A program made the position numbers and the translations under genes. From an uncultured Bacteroidales bacterium (lineage in GTDB: Bacteria; Bacteroidota; Bacteroidia; Bacteroidales; FEN-979), in contig CAIWXI010000151.1 of NCBI GenBank assembly GCA_903916595.1, positions 1-35,762 of the forward strand: 35,762 bases of DNA. The letters run 5' to 3'. Below are positions 1 to 6,411 of this stretch, in pieces (the first letter of the stretch is position 1; the number at the start of each line of letters is the position of its first letter). The notes under the pieces were generated by a model that was given only the letters and a program-made list of their open reading frames with translations, was not told where the DNA came from and made no database searches.

Positions 1-402
1 GAACTCCGCGGACTGGAGAACGTCAGGCATGCCACCATCGATTTCGACGGACTGCCTATCAACATTGGCATAGCCCACGGTCTCGGCAATGCACGTAAAC
101 TCCTTGAAGACATTCGCGACGGCAAGAGCCATTTCCATGCGATTGAGATTATGGCCTGTCCGGGAGGATGCATCGGTGGAGGCGGACAGCCCTTCCACCA
201 CGGCGATTCGGCGATCATCAAAGAGAGAGCCGCAGCCCTGTATCGCGAAGATGCCGGCAAGCCCATCCGCAAATCACATGAAAATCCGTTCATACAGGAA
301 CTATATAAAGAATTTTTAGGCAAACCCTGCGGGGAAAAGTCGCACCACCTGCTGCATACACAGTATTTTGATAAAAGTGCGGGAGTGTTTGTTGAAGAGT
401 AA
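1..402 (+). CDS. hydA: [FeFe]-hydrogenase catalytic subunit HydA, C-terminal part (5' end outside window)
   Basis: This frame is open from base 1 and ends at TAA 400-402, so only the last 133 residues are present. They contain the third H-cluster motif in canonical form (EIMACPGGCIGGGGQP), which supplies two of the four cysteines that hold the [4Fe-4S] part of the H-cluster. It is followed by the small-subunit-like tail (NPFIQELYKEFLGKPCGEKS) typical of catalytic, NADH-linked group A hydrogenases. The product is a cytoplasmic H2-forming or H2-oxidising enzyme. The protein stops shortly after the tail, with no extra C-terminal [2Fe-2S] domain. A NuoE-like gene lies 158 bp downstream, so this was probably part of a first hydrogenase operon separate from the complete hydCBA at 5958-10081. 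Identification is firm; electron partners are inferred. Confidence 0.93.
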   Translation, partial: ELRGLENVRHATIDFDGLPINIGIAHGLGNARKLLEDIRDGKSHFHAIEIMACPGGCIGGGGQPFHHGDSAIIKERAAALYREDAGKPIRKSHENPFIQELYKEFLGKPCGEKSHHLLHTQYFDKSAGVFVEE

Positions 403-524
403 ATGGTGAAATGGTGAAAAGCAAAAAGTGAAAGGCGAAAAAAATTAATATTGAAAAGCAGTAAAATATTTGAAATCAGTTTAAACAAAAATTTCACCAT
501 TTCACCATTTCACCATTTCACCAT
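403..524. repeat. ATGGTGAA tandem repeat pair in inverted orientation
   Basis: Immediately after the hydA stop are two copies of ATGGTGAA (403-418). Four copies of the reverse complement TTCACCAT occupy 493-524, just before the nuoE-like gene. The arms could pair as a stem of at least 16 bp around an A-rich loop of about 74 nt. The same 8-mer recurs at 12059-12128 and 25412-25518. Because the unit is 8 bp it cannot form a long repeat protein; it reads ATG GTG AAA TGG TGA. Confidence 0.85.
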
Positions 525-560
525 TTGTTAATTGTCCTAACCCCAGAATTTATACCCATT

Positions 561-1040
561 ATGGCTAAAATAAAATTATCGGAGAGGAAAATCCAGGAGC
601 TGAGAGATGTTTGCAAGGCCTTCAACAACGAGAAAGGCGAACTCATCAATGTGCTTCACAAGGCACAAAGCCTGTTCGGGTACCTACCGGCTGAGCTTCA
701 GGAAGTCATTGCAAAAGAACTCAATGTATCGGTGGCTCACGTTTACGGCGTGGTTACCTTTTATTCATTCTTCACCATGCAGCCCAAAGGCCGGCATCCG
801 GTTTCCATCTGTCTGGGAACCGCCTGCTATGTGCGTGGAGCCGAAAAAGTACTCGAAGAATTCAAACGCCAGCTCAACATCCAGGTCGGTCAGACCACTC
901 CCGACGGTAAATTCTCACTCAGCTGCCTTAGATGCGTCGGTGCCTGTGGTTTAGCCCCGGTAGTTCAGGTAGGCGAAAAAATATACGGCCGCGTGGCTCC
1001 CGACGGGGTAGCCGACATCATCGCGGAATACAATACTTAA
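561..1040 (+). CDS. NuoE/HydC-like thioredoxin-fold [2Fe-2S] subunit
   Basis: A 159-residue protein of the NuoE/HydC family, which carries one [2Fe-2S] cluster and passes electrons between the NADH-binding NuoF/HydB subunit and the hydrogenase. The four ligands are visible as C84 and C89 (CLGTAC) and C125 and C129 (CVGAC). The family signature VYGVVTFYSFF precedes them. The ATG at 561 gives the usual family length; an upstream in-frame ATG-like start at 525 would begin inside the TTCACCAT repeat and is less likely. It follows a hydA 3' end by 158 bp and is closed by a strong terminator at 1070. It is a clear paralogue of the hydC at 5958, so the organism has at least two such subunits. No NuoF partner is seen next to this copy. 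Confidence 0.9.
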   Translation: MAKIKLSERKIQELRDVCKAFNNEKGELINVLHKAQSLFGYLPAELQEVIAKELNVSVAHVYGVVTFYSFFTMQPKGRHPVSICLGTACYVRGAEKVLEEFKRQLNIQVGQTTPDGKFSLSCLRCVGACGLAPVVQVGEKIYGRVAPDGVADIIAEYNT

Positions 1041-1069
1041 GATTGGTTTTTGGTTAATACATGTTGTGA

Positions 1070-1103
1070 AGCCTGCGGTCGAATATTACCGCGGGCTTTT
1101 TTT
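1070..1103 (+). terminator. Rho-independent terminator after the nuoE-like gene
   Basis: The stem GCCTGCGGT (1071-1079) pairs with ACCGCGGGC (1088-1096) with one G-U pair. The loop is 8 nt and seven T residues follow (1097-1103). It lies 30 bp past the stop at 1040. Confidence 0.85.
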
Positions 1104-1202
1104 CTTTCACGGTAGCAGACCTTCGCCTTACAGGCAGGATACAGAATATTGTGTAATTTAGCCTTTCGGAAGTGATCAAATAATCTCCAAATTTTTCATT
1201 CT

Positions 1203-1646
1203 ATGAAATTTAAAAAATTCAACGCAATAACCCTGTTGATCTGTATCACAGGGCTGATCGCCATTAAATGTTCAGCTCAGAGCGGAGAACCCTGGACAGC
1301 CAAAGACCTGATCGAGCCGGCAGCTTTGGCGAATATGATAAAGGATGCCAAAACACAGAAACCGCTCATTTACAATATCGGTCCTCTTGCAGGGATCAAA
1401 GGATCCATTGCTATCGGCTCTACCAGAGACCCTGTGAATCTCGATAAATTACGCAAAGCCCTGGTCTCGGTACCCAAAGATAAAATGATTGTGATCTACT
1501 GCGGATGCTGCCCGTTCAGGAACTGCCCGAATATCCGTCCGGCATTTGCCCTGCTGAAAGAAAAGGGCTATAAAAATGCAAAGCTTCTGAACGTGTCTCA
1601 AAATCTTAAGGTCGACTGGACCGATTACGGTTACCCGATGGAATAG
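1203..1646 (+). CDS. Exported rhodanese-like domain protein
   Basis: A 147-residue protein with an N-terminal signal peptide (basic KFKK, then a hydrophobic stretch from about residue 9 to 21, and a likely cleavage after SAQ near residue 27). It is therefore probably periplasmic. The remainder is a rhodanese-like fold. Its cysteine-rich loop, YCGCCPFRNCPN around residues 99-110, stands where the rhodanese active-site Cys loop is expected. Rhodaneses transfer sulfane sulfur, but the substrate cannot be read from sequence. The extra cysteines in the loop (four in total) differ from the usual single catalytic Cys and might bind metal or allow redox chemistry; that is inference. It is flanked by a terminator upstream and stands alone. 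Confidence 0.75.
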   Translation: MKFKKFNAITLLICITGLIAIKCSAQSGEPWTAKDLIEPAALANMIKDAKTQKPLIYNIGPLAGIKGSIAIGSTRDPVNLDKLRKALVSVPKDKMIVIYCGCCPFRNCPNIRPAFALLKEKGYKNAKLLNVSQNLKVDWTDYGYPME

Positions 1647-1720
1647 AAGAGCTCCTTATTCGCCCTTATTTTTTGTTGTTTCACCCCCATCTTTGCCCTG
1701 ATTTATTGTTATTTTATTAG

Positions 1721-1728
1721 TATCTTTG
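1721..1728 (+). promoter_or_regulatory. Candidate Bacteroidetes -7 box for the ATPase pseudogene
   Basis: TATCTTTG fits TAnnTTTG and lies 48 bp before the ATG at 1777. A near copy of the surrounding sequence (ATCTTTGCCCTG) occurs 33 bp upstream, giving a short direct repeat (1689 and 1722). No well-spaced -33 box is evident. Confidence 0.45.
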
Positions 1729-1776
1729 CCCTGTTTTATTATTAATCCATATTATTTTTAATTCATTTTCAATAAT

Positions 1777-2638
1777 ATGTACAGGGATATAAATAAAGCA
1801 CTTGAAGATTGGAAATCTGACCAATCAAGAAAAGTGCTTCTGCTCAGAGGGGCCCGGCAGGTTGGTAAAACCTATTCGATCAGAGAATTCGGAAAGACCT
1901 TCAAATATTTTCTGGAGGTCAACTTCGAACTGGAACGGAAGATTCATCATTTCTTCTCCGGTAATCTGAACCCCGACGCAATTTGTATGAATTTATCGGC
2001 ATATTACGGAGTTCCTATAATTGGTGGCGAAACCCTTATCTTTGGCCCAGTCGGGCGGTAAATTCAATGTCTCAAGGGCTTCCCGTTCATCCAGCAATCC
2101 GCAGATAATTCGATGCATTGAACTTCTGGAAATGGCTGGTTTAATCCATAGAGTTTACAATACCCCTGCCTCAGGTTTACCATTAAAATCGCATTACGAT
2201 AATTCCAGATTTAAAATTGTGATGTTTGATCACGGTATTTTCCAGCGGATTCTTGGCCTTGAGTTATCGGATTACCTTTTCGCCGATACTTTCTCAGCAA
2301 TCAACAAAGGAAATGTTGCCGAACAATTTACCGGAACTGAAATATTGAAATATCATGATCCTCAATCAAGGCAGGATCTCTTGTATTGGCAAAGGGAAAA
2401 AACGGGCAGCAGTGCCGAAGTGGATTATATTCTGCAAAAAGGAAGATCTGTTATCCCGGTTGAAGTAAAATCGGGCATGCAGGGAAAAATGCAAAGCCTT
2501 CGGCTCTTTTTACATGAGAAACACATTAAATCCGGAATAAGGGTTTCCCTTGAAAATTTTTCCAGGTACGATGATATTTCTGTATATCCTCTTTATGCCA
2601 TCAGTGAATTGCTGAGACAACCGGCCATGGCGCCATAA
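1777..2638 (+). pseudogene. Disrupted AAA_14/DUF4143-type ATP-binding protein
   Basis: The first part (1777 to about 2045) encodes the N-terminus of an AAA_14-type ATPase. Its Walker A loop, LLRGARQVGKTY, is intact, and it runs to GGETLIF. In full-length relatives this point is followed at once by the Walker B stretch (DEIQ). Here the frame breaks into GPVGR-stop (2061). The second part resumes in another frame around 2055 with the DUF4143 winged-helix and nuclease-like region (IRCIELLEMAGLIHRVY, then EVDYILQKGRSVIPVEVKSG). Complete members are roughly 380-440 residues; here only about 285 are recoverable. An out-of-frame internal deletion of something like 100-150 residues, including Walker B, is the simplest explanation. 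The function of the intact family is poorly understood. Confidence 0.85.
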
Positions 2639-2690
2639 CGATGTACGATGTACGATGTACGATGTAACATGTACGATGTACGATGTACGA
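2638..2690. repeat. ACGATGT 7-bp tandem repeat
   Basis: Four perfect ACGATGT units (2638-2665), one variant AACATGT (2666-2672), two more perfect units (2673-2686) and a partial one follow. The array starts at the last base of the pseudogene stop codon. It lies between convergent genes. Confidence 0.85.
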
Positions 2691-2730
2691 TTTTAACGCC
2701 ATAACGCTAACCGCCATCTGTCATCTGATA

Positions 2731-3915
2731 TCAGAAAAATCTCATCGTAACTTCCTTCATGAACTTCTCATCGAGTGTTCGGCAGATGCGGTGAACCACG
2801 GTACGTCTGAGCTCAAGTTCCATCGGCAGGGTTGGGTCCTGATGAGCCACGTTGATGTTGGTTCCGACCAGGAAATGGATCTCGTCGCTTTCAAGAACAG
2901 CCTTCACGATCAGATCGGCCGGGCCTTTGCCAGGTTCATACGAGGAATTGTGTTTTTTCAGAAGCTCGCTTACTTTGCTCAGGGTGAGTATCCCTTCGGT
3001 GACCAGCTCAACCCCTTCCATATGCGATACGGGCGGAAGGCCGGGATCGTTGATCACATTTTCGTCCACGATTTCTTTGCCCCATTCCCGGGCAATCATA
3101 TCGCCGGTGGTGGCTCCTGAAATGATTTTTCGGCCGTTGAAATGCTCCAGTAGCCCGGCGAAAATGCCGTCGTTGGCAGGGTCCACGGGCGGACCGCTGC
3201 AGATCATCAGCTTACGCGGTTCACGGTAATAGATCACCGCACAGGAAATATCGTCGCGGGGATGAAAACCATCATTCAGGTTAGCCCGGTCAATGACTTT
3301 TGAAGCCAGCTTGTCGGCCGAAATATCATGCTCCTCCTGAATGGCATCGAGGAGCAGATGCTCCAGGTTCTCCTGCCCGAAACCCATCGGATATTTATCG
3401 GAACCCAGCCCCGACTGCACTACTCCATCGGAACAAAACACGATACGGTCTTCTTTTACAGGCCTGAAACTGGTGGTCAGTACTTCCTTACCGGCATGCT
3501 TCACACTTTCCAGAATAACCCCGTTCCATTTCGGTTCAAACAGCCTCGCTCCCCTGAAAAACAGGGTCCTGGGGTTCTCATATTCCAGGATTTTCACCTC
3601 ACCATCTACATCGATGTCGGCAATCGTGAAAGTAGAATAGTTCATGGCCTTCACACTGTCGATAGGCAGGGTGTTCATGATGGTCTGCGCAATGACTTCA
3701 ACCCCCTTGTGCTCCTGGGTAAGATGCAGGGCCAGGGTGGATGTGAGTGTGGCCAGGATATTGGCTTTGATGCCATGTCCCATCCCGTCGGAAAGCACCG
3801 CAATAATACGTCCTTCCTCCCCTATCTTTCGGGAATAAAACACATCGCCGCAAACCCTTGCCTCACTGTGGTTTTTCTGCTTGCAGACGACTTCTATGTA
3901 AAATTTTTCGTCCAT
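2731..3915 (-). CDS. SpoIIE/PP2C-type serine/threonine phosphatase with unusual C-terminal domain
   Basis: A 394-residue soluble protein. Residues 1 to about 230 form a SpoIIE-type PP2C phosphatase. Metal-binding aspartates are visible in LSDGMGHG (about 42), FCSDGVVQ (about 165) and the late RDDISCAV motif. The remaining ~160 residues (from PRKLMICSGPPVD to the end) are not part of the phosphatase. They contain ISGATTGDMIAREWG and FLVGTNINVAHQDP, which I do not recognise as a named domain. The gene starts 6 bp after the HydS-PAS stop, so the two are almost certainly co-transcribed. Phosphatases of this class are known neighbours of sensory [FeFe] hydrogenases. It most likely relays the HydS signal by dephosphorylating Ser/Thr on a target protein, but no anti-sigma or kinase partner is encoded nearby. 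Confidence 0.85.
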   Translation of the reverse strand: MDEKFYIEVVCKQKNHSEARVCGDVFYSRKIGEEGRIIAVLSDGMGHGIKANILATLTSTLALHLTQEHKGVEVIAQTIMNTLPIDSVKAMNYSTFTIADIDVDGEVKILEYENPRTLFFRGARLFEPKWNGVILESVKHAGKEVLTTSFRPVKEDRIVFCSDGVVQSGLGSDKYPMGFGQENLEHLLLDAIQEEHDISADKLASKVIDRANLNDGFHPRDDISCAVIYYREPRKLMICSGPPVDPANDGIFAGLLEHFNGRKIISGATTGDMIAREWGKEIVDENVINDPGLPPVSHMEGVELVTEGILTLSKVSELLKKHNSSYEPGKGPADLIVKAVLESDEIHFLVGTNINVAHQDPTLPMELELRRTVVHRICRTLDEKFMKEVTMRFF

Positions 3916-3921
3916 GATCGC

Positions 3922-5790
3922 TTACTTTTTGCCCTGCGATTTATGTGACTCGATGATGGCATTCAGCATCTGTTCGGTCTTAGCGGCTCCTTCGCCAAGC
4001 AAAAAAGCGATCTTCTGAACCGTATCGAAATTCTGGTCAATCACCTCCCTCATCAGGGTGTTGCTGTGCTCCTTGTAGACTTCAGGCATGAACATATCGC
4101 GCACGATGCCACCCACGAACTTTTTCGAACGAAGCGGAAACACCGACACATTCAGCAAGCCATCGCCATACTGCACGTCTTTACGCTCCACACTCTCATC
4201 CGCAGTCAACACAAAAGAAAATAGTTTGTAAAAATGAACAGGCAGCAGGGATTTCAGATCGGCTCCTTCCAGTCCGGGAATCACCTCGTCGACCATGGCC
4301 GCTTCCTCGCCAAGGATCCGGATAAACGCCTTGTTGGCATGCAATATCCTGAGGTTCTCATCCACGATCACCACCCCCGAAACAAGCTGCTGAAGCATAG
4401 CCGAAATAAGCCCCGATTCCTCAATCTGGCTCTCCTTTTCATGTCTGGACTGCTCTTCCGATATCCTTAATGCTTCCTGGGTACTGGCGAGCTTCTCGTT
4501 GGTCGTTCTGAGTGTTTGAATATATTGCTGACGGTTCCTTCCGCTGAAAATATGACACATCTCAGTCGTGGCCAGCCCCTGCGCTATGGCGATGGCAAAT
4601 TCACGGCAGCTGGGATAGCCGCATGATTCGCATCCTACCGTGTTGTCGCTCTGTTCCTGCTGGCCAATCATCTTCAGAACATCTTCTATCGTCTCATCAG
4701 GGGGTATGGGCAGACGCTGATCGTCGGCCAGAAAACCACGGCTCAGGTCAAGCCCCGAACAACTGTTGATGTGGCTTTGCCAGGAATCCGCATCAAAGGT
4801 CATCAAACGTTTATTGGCATAATCGGTGACCAGGGTGTGACGCAGAAATTTCTCGCCCCCGGCAGAAGTTCCAGGGCCCATTAGGCATCCTTCATCATAA
4901 AATAAATTGATGTGACGGCGGATGAGATCCACCCGGGTGTCGAACTCTGTTACCGCGCGGATCATGTTGTCGCGGCCCTCGGCAGTGATGACGGTACCCC
5001 CAAGCAGGTCCTCGCTGATGACGGCCGACTGAAGTAATCCGTTGCTGATGGGATACAAAGACCCCCGGTTACCTAAAGGCGGATCAAATTCCGAAAATTC
5101 AAGATGACTCTCCTGAATGTCAAATTCGGTGAAAAGATTCCTGAGTTCTGTAAAAGTCAATACCGAATCTATTCTTTCGTTGCCCTCAAATTTCAAGGCC
5201 TCATCCTTGGCTGCAATACAGGGGCCTATAGCAACTATTTTTATATCCTGTCCGTACCTCTGTCTTACAACACTCGCTGTGGCTATCATAGGAGAAACAA
5301 TAGGCGCCAGGTTACTGATCAGCGAGGGATGGTATTTCTCGATAAACGAGACTACGGCCGGACAATTGGCCGTGATATGATATTTCCCCCTGAAATCCTC
5401 AAAAAGTTTCTTGTATTCCGCCGCTACCAGATCAACCCCGAAAGAAATTTCAATAACATAAGCAAAGCCCAGGTTGCGTATCATCTTCACGAACTTGCGA
5501 TAATCGGTGATATCGCGGAATTCACCCGAGATGGCGGGATCGCAAATGGCTGCAACCTTCTGCCCTGAGGCCATCAGTTCCTTAACCTCCTGTATCGAGG
5601 AACGATAGGAAATCGCTGCAGGGGAACAGGCCCTGTAACAGCTGCCACAACCTATGCAACGTTCGGGAATGATCGTGGGAAGTTCAGTGTTTACCTCAAC
5701 CCGAATGGCTTTTACCACACAAATCCTCACACAGGAATAGCATTTTATACATGTGTTGTGGGAAATCCGGAATAAGGCTGAACTCGTCAT
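3922..5790 (-). CDS. hydS: Sensory [FeFe]-hydrogenase HydS with C-terminal PAS domain
   Basis: A 622-residue protein of the group C (sensory) [FeFe]-hydrogenase type. Domain order: two [4Fe-4S] ferredoxin motifs (CIKCYSCVRIC and CIGCGSCYRAC); an H-cluster domain of about residues 70-380; a four-Cys Fe-S module (CESCGYPSC plus a Cys 16 residues on); a helical linker; and a PAS domain near residues 490-590. The H-cluster motifs are changed: TANCPAV replaces TSCCPxW, so the proton-shuttle Cys is Asn. IGPCIAAK stands for MPCxxKK. The third motif reads FYDEGCLMGPG, with Tyr298 where another cluster Cys is expected (C302 remains). The paralogue at 10078 keeps that Cys. Start: ATG 5790 follows a TAnnTTTG box and begins right before the ferredoxin; an earlier ATG at 5901 would add a low-complexity leader. 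Its output is probably the adjacent phosphatase. Confidence 0.88.
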   Translation of the reverse strand: MTSSALFRISHNTCIKCYSCVRICVVKAIRVEVNTELPTIIPERCIGCGSCYRACSPAAISYRSSIQEVKELMASGQKVAAICDPAISGEFRDITDYRKFVKMIRNLGFAYVIEISFGVDLVAAEYKKLFEDFRGKYHITANCPAVVSFIEKYHPSLISNLAPIVSPMIATASVVRQRYGQDIKIVAIGPCIAAKDEALKFEGNERIDSVLTFTELRNLFTEFDIQESHLEFSEFDPPLGNRGSLYPISNGLLQSAVISEDLLGGTVITAEGRDNMIRAVTEFDTRVDLIRRHINLFYDEGCLMGPGTSAGGEKFLRHTLVTDYANKRLMTFDADSWQSHINSCSGLDLSRGFLADDQRLPIPPDETIEDVLKMIGQQEQSDNTVGCESCGYPSCREFAIAIAQGLATTEMCHIFSGRNRQQYIQTLRTTNEKLASTQEALRISEEQSRHEKESQIEESGLISAMLQQLVSGVVIVDENLRILHANKAFIRILGEEAAMVDEVIPGLEGADLKSLLPVHFYKLFSFVLTADESVERKDVQYGDGLLNVSVFPLRSKKFVGGIVRDMFMPEVYKEHSNTLMREVIDQNFDTVQKIAFLLGEGAAKTEQMLNAIIESHKSQGKK

Positions 5791-5804
5791 AATGCTCAAA
5801 ATTA

Positions 5805-5812
5805 CAAATATA
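5805..5812 (-). promoter_or_regulatory. Candidate -7 box for hydS-phosphatase operon
   Basis: On the minus strand TATATTTG (5812 to 5805) fits TAnnTTTG and ends 14 bp before the hydS ATG at 5790. This favours the 5790 start and implies a very short leader. No clear -33 TTTG is seen at the right distance. Confidence 0.5.
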
Positions 5813-5868
5813 TCAGCACTCTGAGCAGAAGATTTATTTTTTTTACTGTAAAAAAGCAAACCCATTTG

Positions 5869-5903
5869 CTGTTTATTTATTAACAATGCTAATATTTTCA
5901 CAA
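5869..5903. promoter_or_regulatory. Two adjacent candidate Rex operators
   Basis: Site 1 (5869-5886) CTGTTTATTTATTAACAA matches the known Rex pattern TTGTTAA-N4-TTAACAA at 12 of 14 positions, with a perfect right half. Site 2 (5886-5903) ATGCTAATATTTTCACAA matches TTGTGAA-N4-TTCACAA at 11 of 14, again with a perfect right half. They share one base and lie in the 167-bp control region between hydS and hydC, about 30-65 bp upstream of the hydC -7 box. rex itself is encoded at 13711. The region is AT-rich, so chance matches are possible. Confidence 0.4.
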
Positions 5904-5932
5904 TAAATATTTTTTTATTAGAATTATTACCT

Positions 5933-5940
5933 TATTTTTG
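5933..5940 (+). promoter_or_regulatory. Candidate -7 box of the hydCBA operon
   Basis: TATTTTTG fits TAnnTTTG and ends 17 bp before the hydC ATG (5958). The T-rich stretch at 5911-5919 is the only -33 candidate and is weak. The same CTTATTTTTG string recurs before the receiver-kinase gene at 12561-12570. Confidence 0.5.
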
Positions 5941-5957
5941 TCCATATAAAGATTTGC

Positions 5958-6410
5958 ATGGATCATTTTTTCGAAAAATACCCCCTGAAGAAACCCGGCG
6001 ACCTGATCCCCTTGCTTCAGGACATCCAGGCAGAGACTGGCTATCTTACCGATGAGATCATCGGTAAGGTTTCGGAACATCTGCACATTCCCGCTAACAG
6101 GGTATACGGTGTGGCCACTTTTTACGACCAGTTCCGCTTTAAACCCAGGGGAAGATATCATATCAGGGTTTGTCGGGGAACCTCATGTTATCTCTGCAGT
6201 TCATCATCCTACCTTAAAGAAATTGAGAAACTCCTGAAGATACAGTGCGGCACGGTGAGCCGGGACAAAAAATTCAGCCTCGAGGCCGTCAGCTGCATGG
6301 GTGGCTGCAGCCAGTCGCCGGTGATCAGGATCAATACGACTTATTACCATCATTTAAGCATAGCTGATCTTTCGGGGATCATCCGTTCACTGAAAGAAAA
6401 AACCGAATAA
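5958..6410 (+). CDS. hydC: HydC, NuoE-like [2Fe-2S] subunit of trimeric [FeFe] hydrogenase
   Basis: A 150-residue NuoE-family protein. The [2Fe-2S] ligands are C72 and C77 (CRGTSC) and C113 and C117 (CMGGC), preceded by the family motif VYGVATFYDQF. Its usual role is to bridge electrons between the flavin/NADH subunit HydB and the hydrogenase HydA. It is the first gene of a tight operon: the hydB ATG starts 1 bp after its stop. Expression is expected from the TATTTTTG box just upstream and possibly repressed by Rex. The protein is shorter than respiratory NuoE, as is normal for HydC. Confidence 0.93.
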   Translation: MDHFFEKYPLKKPGDLIPLLQDIQAETGYLTDEIIGKVSEHLHIPANRVYGVATFYDQFRFKPRGRYHIRVCRGTSCYLCSSSSYLKEIEKLLKIQCGTVSRDKKFSLEAVSCMGGCSQSPVIRINTTYYHHLSIADLSGIIRSLKEKTE

Positions 6411-6411
6411 T

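Noticed and set aside
3328-3948. 206-codon open frame antisense to the phosphatase
   Set aside because: The plus-strand translation has no family features and the minus strand encodes a clear PP2C phosphatase.
3922-5901. Longer HydS start at 5901
   Set aside because: The extra 37 residues are low complexity, and a TAnnTTTG box lies inside that extension, directly before the ATG at 5790.
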